Positions 1 through 9,012 of a stretch of DNA of 64,000 bases are shown here, piece by piece. Location of the stretch: positions 36,133 to 100,132 of the forward strand of contig CAMSHF010000007.1 in NCBI GenBank assembly GCA_947058615.1. The letters are read 5' to 3'. A program made the position numbers and the translations under genes. Positions within the stretch are counted from its first letter, which is position 1. Every line of letters begins with the position of its first letter. Origin of the DNA: an uncultured Rickettsiella sp. (lineage in GTDB: Bacteria; Pseudomonadota; Gammaproteobacteria; Diplorickettsiales; Diplorickettsiaceae). The notes beneath the pieces were generated by a model. It saw nothing but the letters and a program-made list of their open reading frames with translations, made no database searches and was not told the DNA's origin.

Positions 1-471
1 TAAACGCGCCGCACTTGTTGCAATGAGACTTTGAAAATTGATGACATTCAATAAAATACTTTCCAATAACTGACACTGTAATAAAGGTCCTCTAACGCGG
101 ATTAAAGGTTCCTGTGCAAAAACTACCGTCCCTTCTTCAACCGCATGGATATCACAAGAAAATTTTATTTGCCGTAAATAAACTAAAAACTCCGTACTAA
201 ATAATGGCTTAGCCTGTGTATCGGTCAATCCCGCTAAATAGTGAATATCTTCTTCAGTAAATTGAAAATTAACAAGGTAATCAATAAGTGTACCCAAACC
301 GGCACAAATCGCATACCGGCTATTAAAAGGCGCTTTACGGAAACTATGATAAAAAATTGCCTCGCGCTCGTGAATTCCAGCCTTCCAATAACCGTAGGCC
401 ATAGTCAATTGGTAAAAATCGGTTAATAAAACTAAAGAGGATTTATATAATTGTGTTAATGAGTTTTGCAT
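1..471 (-). CDS. pncB: Nicotinate phosphoribosyltransferase, N-terminal part (cut by window edge)
   Basis: Translating the minus strand from an ATG at 471 gives 157 residues running off the left edge of the window. The start (MQNSLTQLYKSS, then LLTDFYQLTMAYGYWKAG) is the characteristic N-terminus of nicotinate phosphoribosyltransferases, and FRKAPFNSRYAICAGLGTLIDYL fits the same family, which makes nicotinate mononucleotide from nicotinate in NAD salvage. The catalytic core lies outside the window, so completeness cannot be judged. Identification is from recognised family sequence, not from a search. Confidence 0.85.
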   Translation of the reverse strand, partial: MQNSLTQLYKSSLVLLTDFYQLTMAYGYWKAGIHEREAIFYHSFRKAPFNSRYAICAGLGTLIDYLVNFQFTEEDIHYLAGLTDTQAKPLFSTEFLVYLRQIKFSCDIHAVEEGTVVFAQEPLIRVRGPLLQCQLLESILLNVINFQSLIATSAARL

Positions 472-688
472 TCGCTTTCGAAATTAAGTTAAAGGCGTTA
501 TTTGATCGAATAGACGAAAATAAATCACAGCCAGTGTGAAATAAAATCAAATAATATGCAAGCCGTAGCGAAAGTTCCACTTTGTTCCATCGTTCTTTCC
601 TTGAATGGCTGCGCATACGAATGAGCTCCAGCCATGCAAGGATCTTTCGCTGTTATTGAAAAATTCGCATTGTTTGATCAAATAATTA

Positions 689-1651
689 TCAGCCGCCAGT
701 TTGTTTTTCTCGAATTTCATCCAAGGTTTTACAATCAATACAAAGATTGGCGGTAGGACGTGCTTCTAAACGGCGAATACCAATTTCAACGCCACAAGCA
801 TTACAGAAGCCATAATGACCTTCATCGAGTTGCTGCAAGGCATCCTCAATTTTCTTTATAAGTTTGCGTTCACGGTCACGTGCGCGAAGCTCAAGATTAA
901 ATTCCTCTTCCTGAGTGGCACGATCGCTCATATCGGACAAAGAGACACCCTCATCTTGCAGATGATGCACAGTTCGACCCATATCTTCTAGCAACACGCG
1001 TTTTCGCTGCAATAATAAACGGCGAAAATACGCTTGCTGACTCGAGCTCATATAGTCTTCCCCAGGACGTTCCTTATAAGGCGCTATATTTAAATCGACT
1101 TCTGAATGCGTAATAGTCAATTCGGGCCTTTTTTCTGGTAAAGAACGTTGTTTTTTAGACTCATTTTTAGATTTTTTATGTTCTGCCATTTTAGTTTCTA
1201 TTGATGATTGTTGTTCTACCGCAGGGCGCGCCTGGGAATCAGACTTTGCTTGCTGTTGTTTTTTTTTAGAAGGAACTCGGGTTGCCTTCGCTACTTTTGT
1301 TAATGTTTTTTTAGCTACAGGCTTTCTACTTCGGGTAACGCGGGAGGACGTCGACGTTTTCTTCGAGGTTTTGCTTTTACTAGGCTTTTTTTTTACCCGA
1401 CTAGCTACTTTTTTTTTAGCTTTTCTGCGCGCAGGTTTACGACGAGTCATTGACTTCTTGCGTGCTGGAGCTTTTCTACGACGTCTACGCGTTGCGGTCG
1501 TCTTTTTAGCCGTTTTTCTACGACGACGCTTTGGCGCAGCCATACCTATTTTTTTCTTTCTTCGTACTGTTTTTCTTTTACGTGCAGGCTTTGCAGCGGT
1601 TGAGCGTTTTTTACGACGCTTTGGAGCTGCTGATTTTCTTTTTACTGGCAT
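689..1651 (-). CDS. dksA: DksA-type RNA polymerase-binding factor with long lysine/arginine-rich N-terminal extension
   Basis: The last 140 or so residues are a normal DksA/TraR protein: a coiled-coil tip with D-x-x-D-x-A (DMSDRA) and a four-cysteine zinc finger (CNAC, 17 residues, CIDC). DksA binds the RNA polymerase secondary channel and works with ppGpp. The first 170 or so residues are unusual: an almost pure Lys/Arg/Ala/Ser/Thr tract with repeated AAPKRRRR-like and KKPSKSKTSKK-like pieces, resembling bacterial histone H1-like or AlgP-like tails. E. coli DksA is 151 residues; this protein is 320. I chose the ATG at 1651 rather than the in-frame codon at 1717 because GAGGAG lies just upstream and the product starts MPVKRK. 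The tail may bind DNA or RNA; this is inferred from composition only. Confidence 0.88.
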   Translation of the reverse strand: MPVKRKSAAPKRRKKRSTAAKPARKRKTVRRKKKIGMAAPKRRRRKTAKKTTATRRRRRKAPARKKSMTRRKPARRKAKKKVASRVKKKPSKSKTSKKTSTSSRVTRSRKPVAKKTLTKVAKATRVPSKKKQQQAKSDSQARPAVEQQSSIETKMAEHKKSKNESKKQRSLPEKRPELTITHSEVDLNIAPYKERPGEDYMSSSQQAYFRRLLLQRKRVLLEDMGRTVHHLQDEGVSLSDMSDRATQEEEFNLELRARDRERKLIKKIEDALQQLDEGHYGFCNACGVEIGIRRLEARPTANLCIDCKTLDEIREKQTGG

Positions 1652-1807
1652 AAAAAGTTCTCCTCTTGAGAATTTAACATTTGCCGGAATTGGCACACAC
1701 ACATAAACCAAACACATCTATACCAAAAATAATTTGACATGGCAAACATTTCAAAGAACCGGCCATGTCGCTTCTTTTTATTAATGGTTTATAGATCATA
1801 TTTTCAA

Positions 1808-2650
1808 TTAATTCCATTTTCCACTACTCACTCGTCGATGACCTGCCAAATCTTTGTGATTTTTTATCTCCCGATAGCCATATTTTAAAAAAAACTCCTT
1901 AACATAATCCGCCTGCTGGTAACCATGTTCTAAAAATAAAACCCCCTCATCGCGCAGATATTCACGCGCTTGTCGAATAATAATTTCTAAATCGTTTAAA
2001 CCTTTTTTACCTGAAATTAAAGCATTTTTCGGTTCGTAAGCCAAAGCACGTTCAGTTTGCCAGTGTGAATCATCGATAGCGAGATAAGGTGGGTTACTCA
2101 GAATAATATCAAATTTTTCCCTAACACTTAACGCCCCACACCAATCGCCTTGACGTAATTCGATTGTTTGTAGGTGATAATGGTGGATGTTATGTTCAGC
2201 AACCCGTAAAGCACCGGGGGAACAATCCGTTGCAACGAATTGCCATGCCGGTCTAGACAAAGCTAATGCAACAGAAATGGCCGCCGAACCGGTTCCCAAA
2301 TCCGCTATATTGCGTTGTTGATTACAAAAATTATCTAGCACTTGTTGTACTAATAACTCTGTTTCCGGTCGAGGGATGAGCACTTCGGGTGTCACTACAA
2401 ACGACAATGACCAAAATTCCTGTCGCCCTAATAAATAGGCGATAGGTTCTCCTAATTGTCGACGGTTAATCAATCGTTGTATGTTTTTTTGCTGGGAAGT
2501 CGTCAGTAATCTATCTGGATCTTGGCTGTGCAATTGAGCACGCGTTAGTCCTAACCCATGAGCAAATAACAATTCGCTATCTAAATAAGCGCTGGGACTG
2601 GTTTGTTTTAACTCTTGAATCGCCCAACGCCACAAAGAAACTAATAACAT
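1808..2650 (-). CDS. prmC: Peptide chain release factor N5-glutamine methyltransferase
   Basis: PrmC (HemK) methylates the glutamine of the GGQ motif in RF1 and RF2 using S-adenosylmethionine. The 280-residue protein has the N-terminal helical domain, the SAM-binding loop (ADLGTGSAAISVALA, about residues 116-130) and the diagnostic NPPY motif (LSNPPYLAI, about 185), which holds the target glutamine. Length is normal for the family. It lies downstream of prfA on the same strand, the usual pairing because RF1 is its substrate. A small membrane-protein gene separates the two. The PNP-like termination with SSGKWN is unremarkable. Confidence 0.95.
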   Translation of the reverse strand: MLLVSLWRWAIQELKQTSPSAYLDSELLFAHGLGLTRAQLHSQDPDRLLTTSQQKNIQRLINRRQLGEPIAYLLGRQEFWSLSFVVTPEVLIPRPETELLVQQVLDNFCNQQRNIADLGTGSAAISVALALSRPAWQFVATDCSPGALRVAEHNIHHYHLQTIELRQGDWCGALSVREKFDIILSNPPYLAIDDSHWQTERALAYEPKNALISGKKGLNDLEIIIRQAREYLRDEGVLFLEHGYQQADYVKEFFLKYGYREIKNHKDLAGHRRVSSGKWN

Positions 2651-2671
2651 AGGGAAGAATACTTAGAATTA

Positions 2672-2992
2672 TTAGGGATTTTGCTTACGTCGAATATAAG
2701 AGACAAAAAACAGGATAATTAATAAAGGTAATAAAATCGGTAGTAAAATCGGAAATAATAGAACCGCAATAATCGTCCAAATAGCGGCAATCGCACCAAT
2801 GATCAATGCCCCCGTCCAAGTTAAAATAAACAGAAGTAAAATACCTAATGAAAAAAAGAAGACTGAAGCGACTAAAAATCCCCAGACGCTAAAACTAATC
2901 ACCGCAGCGCCCGTAAATAAAGCCAGTGCAATATGGCCGCCCATAATAAGCAATAATAAAATAAACAACGCCATAGCCAGTGATCGAAACAT
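2672..2992 (-). CDS. Small polytopic membrane protein of unknown function
   Basis: About 106 residues, almost entirely hydrophobic, with three or four probable membrane segments and a short basic C-terminal tail (YIRRKQNP). I do not recognise a family. It sits between prfA and prmC in the same direction, 21 bases from prmC, so it is probably co-transcribed. GGAGGAA lies directly before an ATG at 2998 and eight bases before a second in-frame ATG at 2992; spacing favours 2992. Good ribosome-binding sequence and position in a packed operon support a real gene. Its role is unknown. Confidence 0.65.
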   Translation of the reverse strand: MFRSLAMALFILLLLIMGGHIALALFTGAAVISFSVWGFLVASVFFFSLGILLLFILTWTGALIIGAIAAIWTIIAVLLFPILLPILLPLLIILFFVSYIRRKQNP

Positions 2993-3125
2993 TAACATTT
3001 CCTCCGTTATAGATATACGCTTTCCACTTGAATTTTTTCAGCGTTGCCACTCAACGCGCAATCCTTCTGTCGCCAAAAATCCAATAGTTGTGAACCCTTT
3101 GGAGCTTAAATTTTTTCTGCTAGGG

Positions 3126-4208
3126 CTATTCACCCAAGGCGGCTAACTCATCCGCCTGATATTCGCGGGTTAAAGATTGGATCACTGGCTCTAAGTGGCC
3201 TTCCATAATATCAGATAATTGATACAGTGTAAGATTAATCCGGTGATCCGTTAAACGTCCTTGCGGAAAATTATAAGTACGGATACGTTCTGAACGATCG
3301 CCGCTACCCACCAGATTCCGACGCGTCTCGGCTTCTTCGCGTTGTTGCTTGGTTTTTTCTGCGGCCAGTAATTTTGAATGTAACAAAGACATGGCACGTG
3401 CACGATTCTTATGTTGTGAACGCTCATCTTGACATTCAACCACTAAACCGCTAGGTAAATGCGTAATGCGGATAGCGGAATCCGTCTTTTGTACATGTTG
3501 CCCTCCCGCACCAGAAGCACGAAAGGTATCAATTTTTAAATCGGCTGGATTAATTGTGACATCATCCATGAGTTCAATTTCGGGTAAGATGGCCACCGTG
3601 CAGGTCGAGGTATGTACTCTTCCTTGTGCTTCTGTTTCAGGGACCCGTTGGACGCGATGTGCACCCGATTCAAATTTCAAGTGCGCATAAACAGCAGTTC
3701 CTGAAATTCGCGCAATGATTTCTTTATAACCTCCTTTTTCACTTGCATTCAACTGCATAATTTCTACTTTCCAAGATTGGTTTTCTGCATAACGCGAATA
3801 CATGCGAAAAAGATCACCCGCAAAAATAGCCGCTTCATCTCCTCCGGCCGCAGCCCGTATTTCTAAAAAAACATTACACTGATCGTTAGGATCTTGTGGC
3901 AATAATAAACGCTCTAATGCTTTTTCTAATTCGGTTTGTTTCCGTTTAGCGATTTTAATTTCTTCTGCAGCCAACGCTCGAACGGCTAAATCCTCATCAT
4001 GTAGACACTGTTCTGCTTGGTTTAAGATGGTTAAGTTAGTCCGATATTGCTGAAAACATTGTACGACAGGGCCTAACTGCACATACTCCTTAGATAAGTC
4101 ACGAAAATAATTGTGATCATTAATTACGTCTTTATCGCCCAATAATGCGGTTAATTCTTCGTAACGTTCAACAATTAGGGTCAATCTATTGAATAAAGAG
4201 GTCTTCAT
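3126..4208 (-). CDS. prfA: Peptide chain release factor 1
   Basis: RF1 reads UAA and UAG and releases the finished peptide. The 360-residue protein has the GGQ catalytic motif ([15 protein letters not shown]) and the RF1-type anticodon tripeptide region in the form PET ([14 protein letters not shown]) where E. coli has PAT; the P-x-T pattern distinguishes RF1 from RF2 (SPF). The C-terminal [15 protein letters not shown] segment is also typical. Length matches the family. In many gammaproteobacteria hemA lies directly upstream of prfA; here hemA is elsewhere in the window, with prmA and the acc genes. Confidence 0.97.
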   Translation of the reverse strand: MKTSLFNRLTLIVERYEELTALLGDKDVINDHNYFRDLSKEYVQLGPVVQCFQQYRTNLTILNQAEQCLHDEDLAVRALAAEEIKIAKRKQTELEKALERLLLPQDPNDQCNVFLEIRAAAGGDEAAIFAGDLFRMYSRYAENQSWKVEIMQLNASEKGGYKEIIARISGTAVYAHLKFESGAHRVQRVPETEAQGRVHTSTCTVAILPEIELMDDVTINPADLKIDTFRASGAGGQHVQKTDSAIRITHLPSGLVVECQDERSQHKNRARAMSLLHSKLLAAEKTKQQREEAETRRNLVGSGDRSERIRTYNFPQGRLTDHRINLTLYQLSDIMEGHLEPVIQSLTREYQADELAALGE

Positions 4209-4373
4209 ACGACCACTTTATACCGAAACCTAACAGTTAAGTCGAGTACTGAATAAGACGTTAGATAGGTTTTGTGAAATTGAATCTTAATGATTCATAA
4301 GCTATTCTGAAAATGAGTAGACCGTTATAGCGGGCGCTATAAGGTTTTACACTATATAACCTAAGAGGATAGT

Positions 4374-4709
4374 ATGAAAAAATTATTACTAATGGCTTCA
4401 GCTATTTGCATGGGTTTATTAAGTAGCATCCATGTGGCTAATGCCTACCCAGGCTACCCAGGCCAAAGTGCTTGTGCATTTAATGCTCACTTAATAAAAA
4501 AGGCGGGTTTTGTTCCTGGAGCATATTATGACTGCGCAACCATACGTCAGTTATTGTCCAGACTTAACGTCACACCACGTGCTTGTGTAAAAATTGCACC
4601 TTGTTGTCAATATTGTTATGTTTGCAGCGAATATCATCATCTCGCTACCAATAAATTAATTCCAAACCGAGGCCCAACTATTTATTGGCATACTTCACAA
4701 CCTTTTTAA
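4374..4709 (+). CDS. Small secreted cysteine-containing protein, function unknown
   Basis: 111 residues starting with a clear Sec signal peptide (MKKLLLMASAICMGLLSS, cleavage likely after ANA at about residue 24). The mature part begins YPGYPGQSACAF and has seven cysteines, including a CCQYCYVC cluster near residues 87-94, suggesting disulfides or metal binding in the periplasm. I recognise no family. AGAGGAT lies 6-7 bases before the ATG. The gene stands alone between prfA (opposite strand) and the Mla operon and is followed by a good terminator, so it is probably monocistronic. A secreted role is supported by sequence; anything more specific would be a guess. Confidence 0.75.
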   Translation: MKKLLLMASAICMGLLSSIHVANAYPGYPGQSACAFNAHLIKKAGFVPGAYYDCATIRQLLSRLNVTPRACVKIAPCCQYCYVCSEYHHLATNKLIPNRGPTIYWHTSQPF

Positions 4710-4742
4710 TAAAAAAGGAACAGGGCAATGGGCAATTTTAGG

Positions 4743-4771
4743 TATCCCTTCTTTGTGAAGGGATATTTTTT
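4743..4771 (+). terminator. Rho-independent terminator after the secreted cysteine protein gene
   Basis: A perfect 9-bp stem (TATCCCTTC pairing with GAAGGGATA) around a 5-base loop (TTTGT), followed by a run of six T. It lies 33 bases after the stop codon of the preceding gene. Confidence 0.85.
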
Positions 4772-4948
4772 CGTACCTGATAGGCTGCACTCGAATTTTT
4801 GACTAGGCTACTATGCTATTTGTAATCCTCATGTCAATAAATGAATGTGGCTCATCTCAAGTGATAGCTTGTCAAAAATCCCATGGCGGTAAGTATATTT
4901 CGCCCAATATTTTTTGATAAAGTTTAAGTTATTTATCTGGTATGCATC

Positions 4949-6079
4949 ATGTCAAAATTACCGGTGGCGGCTATAGTCACTTCATCACTGCATGAAAATC
5001 AGATTGATTGTGTCGGTCCATGGACACTCAACAGCATGCATAAAAAAACGTTAGATCTCTCCTTTACAAAACTAAACCAAAACACCACTTCACCCATCAC
5101 TTTAAATGCTGAAGCCATTACGCATATGGACAGTAGCGGCGCTTGGCAGCTTTATCAATGGAAAAAACAATTAGCTAAAAATAGAACGGTGAAACTTATT
5201 GGTTTGAATAAAAAACAGCTTGTGCTCTTTGAGATGATTGAGCAAGCCGCTCATCAATTAAAACCGATAGCTTATCCAAAAAGTTATATGGGTTTAGCTT
5301 TATTGGGTAAAAAAACCATTGAAGCCTGGCAGGAACTTAAATCATTTTTATATTTTATTGGTAAAACCTTCATTACCGCTTGGCAGACTGTTTGGCATCC
5401 TAAGCAACTGCGTGGTCGCGCGATCCTGAGTGTCATTGAAAATACCGGTTTAGATGCCTTAGGCATTATTGCCTTATTATCTTTTATGATTGGTATCGTC
5501 CTAACCTATCAAATGGCTTTTCAATTGAAAAATTTCGGTGCGACACTTTTTATTATTGATGTACTCGGTCTCGCGATATTACGTGAATTTGCGCCGTTGT
5601 TAACAGCGATTATGGTAGCCGGTCGCAGTGGCTCTGCCTTTACTGCGCAACTGGGCATGATGAAGATCAAAGAAGAAATTGATGCTTTAAACACCCTGGG
5701 TGTTTTACCCGCCCAATTATTAGTTTTACCGCGTATTTGGGGCTTACTGTTAGCTTTACCACTTTTGACGATTTGGGCTGATATTTTTGGTTTGATCGGC
5801 GGCATGGTAATGGCACAAAGTATGCTAAATATCGGTTACATGGATTTCTTACAACGTTTTCCAAAGGCGGTATCATTATCTTCACTGGTAATAGGCATCT
5901 GTAAAGCACCTGTATTTGCACTCATTATCGCCAGCACCGCCTGCTTTCAAGGTCTACGCGTCAGTGGCAGTGCGGATAGTGTGGGCAAACAAACCACAAG
6001 GAGTGTCGTTCAATGTATCTTTTTTATCATCGTAGCCGATGCCTTGTTTTCAATTTTATTTAGTACGTTAAATATTTAA
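4949..6079 (+). CDS. mlaE: MlaE-type lipid ABC transporter permease with N-terminal STAS-like domain
   Basis: The C-terminal 250 or so residues are an MlaE/YrbE permease (NTGLDALGIIALLSFMIGIVLTYQ, then REFAPLLTAIMVAGRSGSAFTAQLG, then KEEIDALNTLGV), the membrane part of the complex that moves phospholipids between the outer and inner membranes. The first 100 or so residues resemble a STAS domain (ITLNAEAITHMDSSGAWQLYQW); in E. coli this role is played by a separate protein, MlaB. The fusion is known in some proteobacteria. It is the first gene of mlaE-mlaF-mlaD-lipoprotein. No separate mlaB or mlaC gene is present here. Confidence 0.9.
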   Translation: MSKLPVAAIVTSSLHENQIDCVGPWTLNSMHKKTLDLSFTKLNQNTTSPITLNAEAITHMDSSGAWQLYQWKKQLAKNRTVKLIGLNKKQLVLFEMIEQAAHQLKPIAYPKSYMGLALLGKKTIEAWQELKSFLYFIGKTFITAWQTVWHPKQLRGRAILSVIENTGLDALGIIALLSFMIGIVLTYQMAFQLKNFGATLFIIDVLGLAILREFAPLLTAIMVAGRSGSAFTAQLGMMKIKEEIDALNTLGVLPAQLLVLPRIWGLLLALPLLTIWADIFGLIGGMVMAQSMLNIGYMDFLQRFPKAVSLSSLVIGICKAPVFALIIASTACFQGLRVSGSADSVGKQTTRSVVQCIFFIIVADALFSILFSTLNI

Positions 6080-6226
6080 AATAATTTTCAATTTCAAACC
6101 TAAGTCATAACTAAAAAGTACAATCACGCTCAACCCGTCGACAGACACATGCGAGGGAGGCTAAAAAATTACCTTATAATATCGACTTTTACTGGGCATG
6201 AGTATAAATCACGCTATACTCAATTT

Positions 6227-7015
6227 ATGCCATACCACGATCCGGTCATCCATGTTGAAAATGTTAAATTAAGCCTCGCTGGCCAATGGATTCATCGTGG
6301 TATTAATTTACGTGTACAACAGGGCGAAATTATTGCCATTGTAGGAGGAAGCGGTTCTGGAAAATCAATGTTGCTACGCGAAATTTTAGCCTTAGTTACA
6401 CCCACCTCTGGAGATATTAAAGTATTTGGTAAAAATTTAAACAAAATTTCTTCAAGCGAGTTACTCAAACTACAATGTCGTTGGGGTGTATTATTTCAAC
6501 AATCGGCACTGTTTACATCGCTTAACGTGATTGAAAATATATCCTTCCCATTACAAGAACATACTCAATTAGACAAAACAACGATCAAAGATCTCGCTTT
6601 AATAAAACTCTTAGCCGTCGGTTTACCCATAGAATCCGCTACAAAATATCCTGCTGAACTCAGTGGCGGTATGCTTAAACGCACGGCTCTTGCGCGTGCT
6701 TTGGTGATGGATCCCGAATTACTATTACTAGATGAACCCACAGCCGGTTTGGACCCAAAAGGTTCGGAAGAATTTGATGCGCTCGTTTTAAATCTACGCA
6801 ATATTTTAGGATTAACCATCCTTATGGTAACGCATGATCTCGATACCTTATGGCAAATTGCCGATAAAGTGGCTTTTTTAAATGAGGGGCGCATATTAGA
6901 ATTTGCCCCTATGGCAAAACTCATACAATCCAAACAAGCCGCTATAGCCGCTTACTTTCAAGGGCCGCGGGGACGCACCGCACAACATCTTTATGAGGGA
7001 AACCATGGAATCTAA
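6227..7015 (+). CDS. mlaF: MlaF-type ABC transporter ATPase
   Basis: ATP-binding subunit of the Mla phospholipid transporter. It has Walker A (GGSGSGKS), the signature motif (LSGGMLKRTALARA), Walker B (LLLLDEPTAGLDP) and the switch histidine (THD). The reading frame is open back to an ATG at 6149, but family homology begins near the ATG at 6227 (MPYHDPVIHVENVKLSL), giving 262 residues, the usual size. Neither start has a convincing ribosome-binding site. The 3' end overlaps mlaD by 11 bases, showing translational coupling. Confidence 0.93.
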   Translation: MPYHDPVIHVENVKLSLAGQWIHRGINLRVQQGEIIAIVGGSGSGKSMLLREILALVTPTSGDIKVFGKNLNKISSSELLKLQCRWGVLFQQSALFTSLNVIENISFPLQEHTQLDKTTIKDLALIKLLAVGLPIESATKYPAELSGGMLKRTALARALVMDPELLLLDEPTAGLDPKGSEEFDALVLNLRNILGLTILMVTHDLDTLWQIADKVAFLNEGRILEFAPMAKLIQSKQAAIAAYFQGPRGRTAQHLYEGNHGI

Positions 7016-7802
7016 AGTCAATTATACCTTAGTCGGTGCTTTTGTTCTTATTTTAACTGCCACCCTTATTGTTTTCATTGTATGGTTATCGACGGGATTA
7101 TCCACCAAACGTTATAAAAATTATCTCGTCATCATGCAGGAGTCTGTCGCCGGTTTAGGTGTTAAATCTTCCGTAAAATATAACGGAGTCAATGTCGGTA
7201 TCGTTAAGAAAATTTTTTTAAATAAACAGAATCCTGAACAAGTTCGCTTAGTCATCCAAGTTGAAGTGCATACACCTATCACAGTAGGCACCACTGCCAT
7301 GTTAAATAGTCAAGGTTTCACTGGAATTACTTACCTGGCATTACAAGGAAGCGATATTAACTTAAACCCTATTCCAGTGCTTCCAGGTGAGAAATATCCT
7401 ATTATTAAAAGCAAACCTTCTTGGTTTTTCCGTTTAGATACGGCATTACACGATTTAAATAGGAATATGAATCAAATTACACAGGATATTAATAACGTAT
7501 TAGGGGGTGAAAATCCTATATTACTTAGGAAAATTTTAAATAATTTATCGACAACAAGCCAACATTTAGCTGCACAAAGCAAACGTCTGGATACTATTCT
7601 AATTAATACTGCACGTTCGACACGTGCATTTCCTTCTTTAATGAATACCTTAACTCAACAAACACTTCCTTCTACCAATCAAGTATTAAATAATTTAAGT
7701 CTTATGACCAATAACTTACTTGAAGTTTCTGACAATCTAAGACAAAACCCAAGCATATTAATACGCGGCCAAAAACCACTTCCCTTAGGGCCAGGAGAAT
7801 AA
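7005..7802 (+). CDS. mlaD: MlaD-type MCE-domain lipid-binding protein
   Basis: Membrane-anchored periplasmic component of the Mla system. One N-terminal membrane helix (about residues 8-30) is followed by an MCE domain (VAGLGVKSSVKYNGVNVGIVKKI, then NSQGFTGITYLALQGSD), which forms a hexameric lipid channel on MlaE. The C-terminal 110 residues are predicted helical and Asn/Gln/Leu-rich. I chose the ATG at 7005, four codons inside the longest frame, because GAGGGA lies just upstream. At 266 residues it is longer than E. coli MlaD (183), nearer to the related MCE proteins of ABC cassettes with an auxiliary lipoprotein. Confidence 0.9.
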   Translation: MESKVNYTLVGAFVLILTATLIVFIVWLSTGLSTKRYKNYLVIMQESVAGLGVKSSVKYNGVNVGIVKKIFLNKQNPEQVRLVIQVEVHTPITVGTTAMLNSQGFTGITYLALQGSDINLNPIPVLPGEKYPIIKSKPSWFFRLDTALHDLNRNMNQITQDINNVLGGENPILLRKILNNLSTTSQHLAAQSKRLDTILINTARSTRAFPSLMNTLTQQTLPSTNQVLNNLSLMTNNLLEVSDNLRQNPSILIRGQKPLPLGPGE

Positions 7803-7806
7803 TAAA

Positions 7807-8454
7807 GTGCTTAACTTTTTAGCGTACAAGGGTTTTATTAAGCACGATCGCTTACGCAAAATTGTGATCTGTTTGCTCAGTTTCTGCTTGTTATCTGCCT
7901 GTTCCCTATTAGAGCCGATTAAACTACCGCCCATGCATTATTTTACATTAGCAATGCCCGATACGGACTGGGACTGCTGCACACCACAAGGATGTAGCAC
8001 GATATTGGTCAATCCTCCGCGTGCGAATGCGCTTTACAACAGTCCACGTATGATTTATATCCCTACTTGTTATCAAATCCAATATTTTGCGCAAAACCGC
8101 TGGGCCGATACTCCCACACAAATGTTACAGTTTCTATTAGTCAACGCTTTACAACACACCGGTTATTTCCAAGCCATTATTAATACCCCTTCTAGTACTT
8201 ACTATGATTGGATACTTAATACACAATTACTCAGCTTTCAACAAGAATTTACTACATTTCCTAGTCGTTTTCGTATCGCGATGCGTGCACAGCTCATCGA
8301 TGGTCGATCCCGACATGTCATCGCGACTGAAAATTTTGTTGCGGTAAAAACCGCAGTCTATGATAACCCTTACGGTGGTGCACTGGCCGCCAACCTGGCT
8401 ACACAAGAAATACTCGATAAAATTAACTGTTTTTGTTTAAGAAACTTAACCTGA
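7807..8454 (+). CDS. ABC-type transport auxiliary lipoprotein
   Basis: The N-terminus has a basic region, a hydrophobic stretch and a lipobox (LLSAC, Cys near residue 32), so it should be a lipoprotein. The remainder (MHYFTLAMP near the start, WADTPTQMLQFLLVNALQHTGYFQAI in the middle) matches the PqiC/ABC auxiliary lipoprotein family, which accompanies MCE transporters and is thought to link them to the outer membrane. It starts with GTG five bases after mlaD and ends the operon. Confidence 0.8.
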   Translation: MLNFLAYKGFIKHDRLRKIVICLLSFCLLSACSLLEPIKLPPMHYFTLAMPDTDWDCCTPQGCSTILVNPPRANALYNSPRMIYIPTCYQIQYFAQNRWADTPTQMLQFLLVNALQHTGYFQAIINTPSSTYYDWILNTQLLSFQQEFTTFPSRFRIAMRAQLIDGRSRHVIATENFVAVKTAVYDNPYGGALAANLATQEILDKINCFCLRNLT

Positions 8455-9012
8455 ATCACTGGAATCCTAAACCTTTACATCCATAGCTTGTATTTGCATT
8501 CACGCTTCAAGTCCATGCTGATTAGGAAATAATATCATTATATTTAAATGCTCATTCTGTTTTGGCTCTTCAGCTCTATTATAAATCTTATAAATCTTAT
8601 AAATCTTTTTACTTACCTTCTTTCTTAACGAACAATAATCATTATTTCTTTTTTTAAATTTTCGTATCGGTAACATGGCCATACTTATCCTGAATTAAAA
8701 ATTATTAAAAAGTTTTTAAGTGAGTAAACGCAAGAGTATAAATAGACTATATTAAGCCTATATTAAATAAAAATTAAATTTAATTACTTTATATTAATAA
8801 AGCTGACTCAAAATCCACCTTCTTTTTTCTAATGCTTTCTTTCAATGTTTTTGGCATAACCCATCTTATTATTTATTTTAGTTTAAAAATAGTGAATTTT
8901 ATTCTAAAAATAAATTATAAGCTCTAATAAGTATAAAAAATTCTAAATAACTTAATATAATTTGTTATACTTGGATGAAAATTTAATGAGCTTATTTAAA
9001 AACTAAAATTTA
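8455..9012. other. AT-rich intergenic region with a short tandem repeat and a doubtful small ORF
   Basis: 558 bases between the lipoprotein gene and the MFS gene. It contains three exact tandem copies of the 9-mer ATAAATCTT at 8581-8607. These fall in a possible 60-codon minus-strand ORF (8500-8682), where they encode repeated KIY. The ORF has no recognisable relatives and low-complexity content, so I do not call it a gene. The part nearest 9013 is very AT-rich and probably holds the promoter of the MFS gene. Confidence 0.5.

Noticed and set aside
547..738. 63-codon minus-strand ORF downstream of dksA
   Set aside because: It overlaps the end of dksA in another frame, has no ribosome-binding site and no recognisable sequence.
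1371..1706. 111-codon plus-strand ORF rich in Arg, Phe and Leu
   Set aside because: It is the antisense shadow of the lysine/arginine-rich dksA extension.
8581..8607. Three tandem 9-mers as a CRISPR-like or iteron array
   Set aside because: Only three short AT-rich units without spacers; simple slippage repeat. No CRISPR array was seen anywhere in the window.
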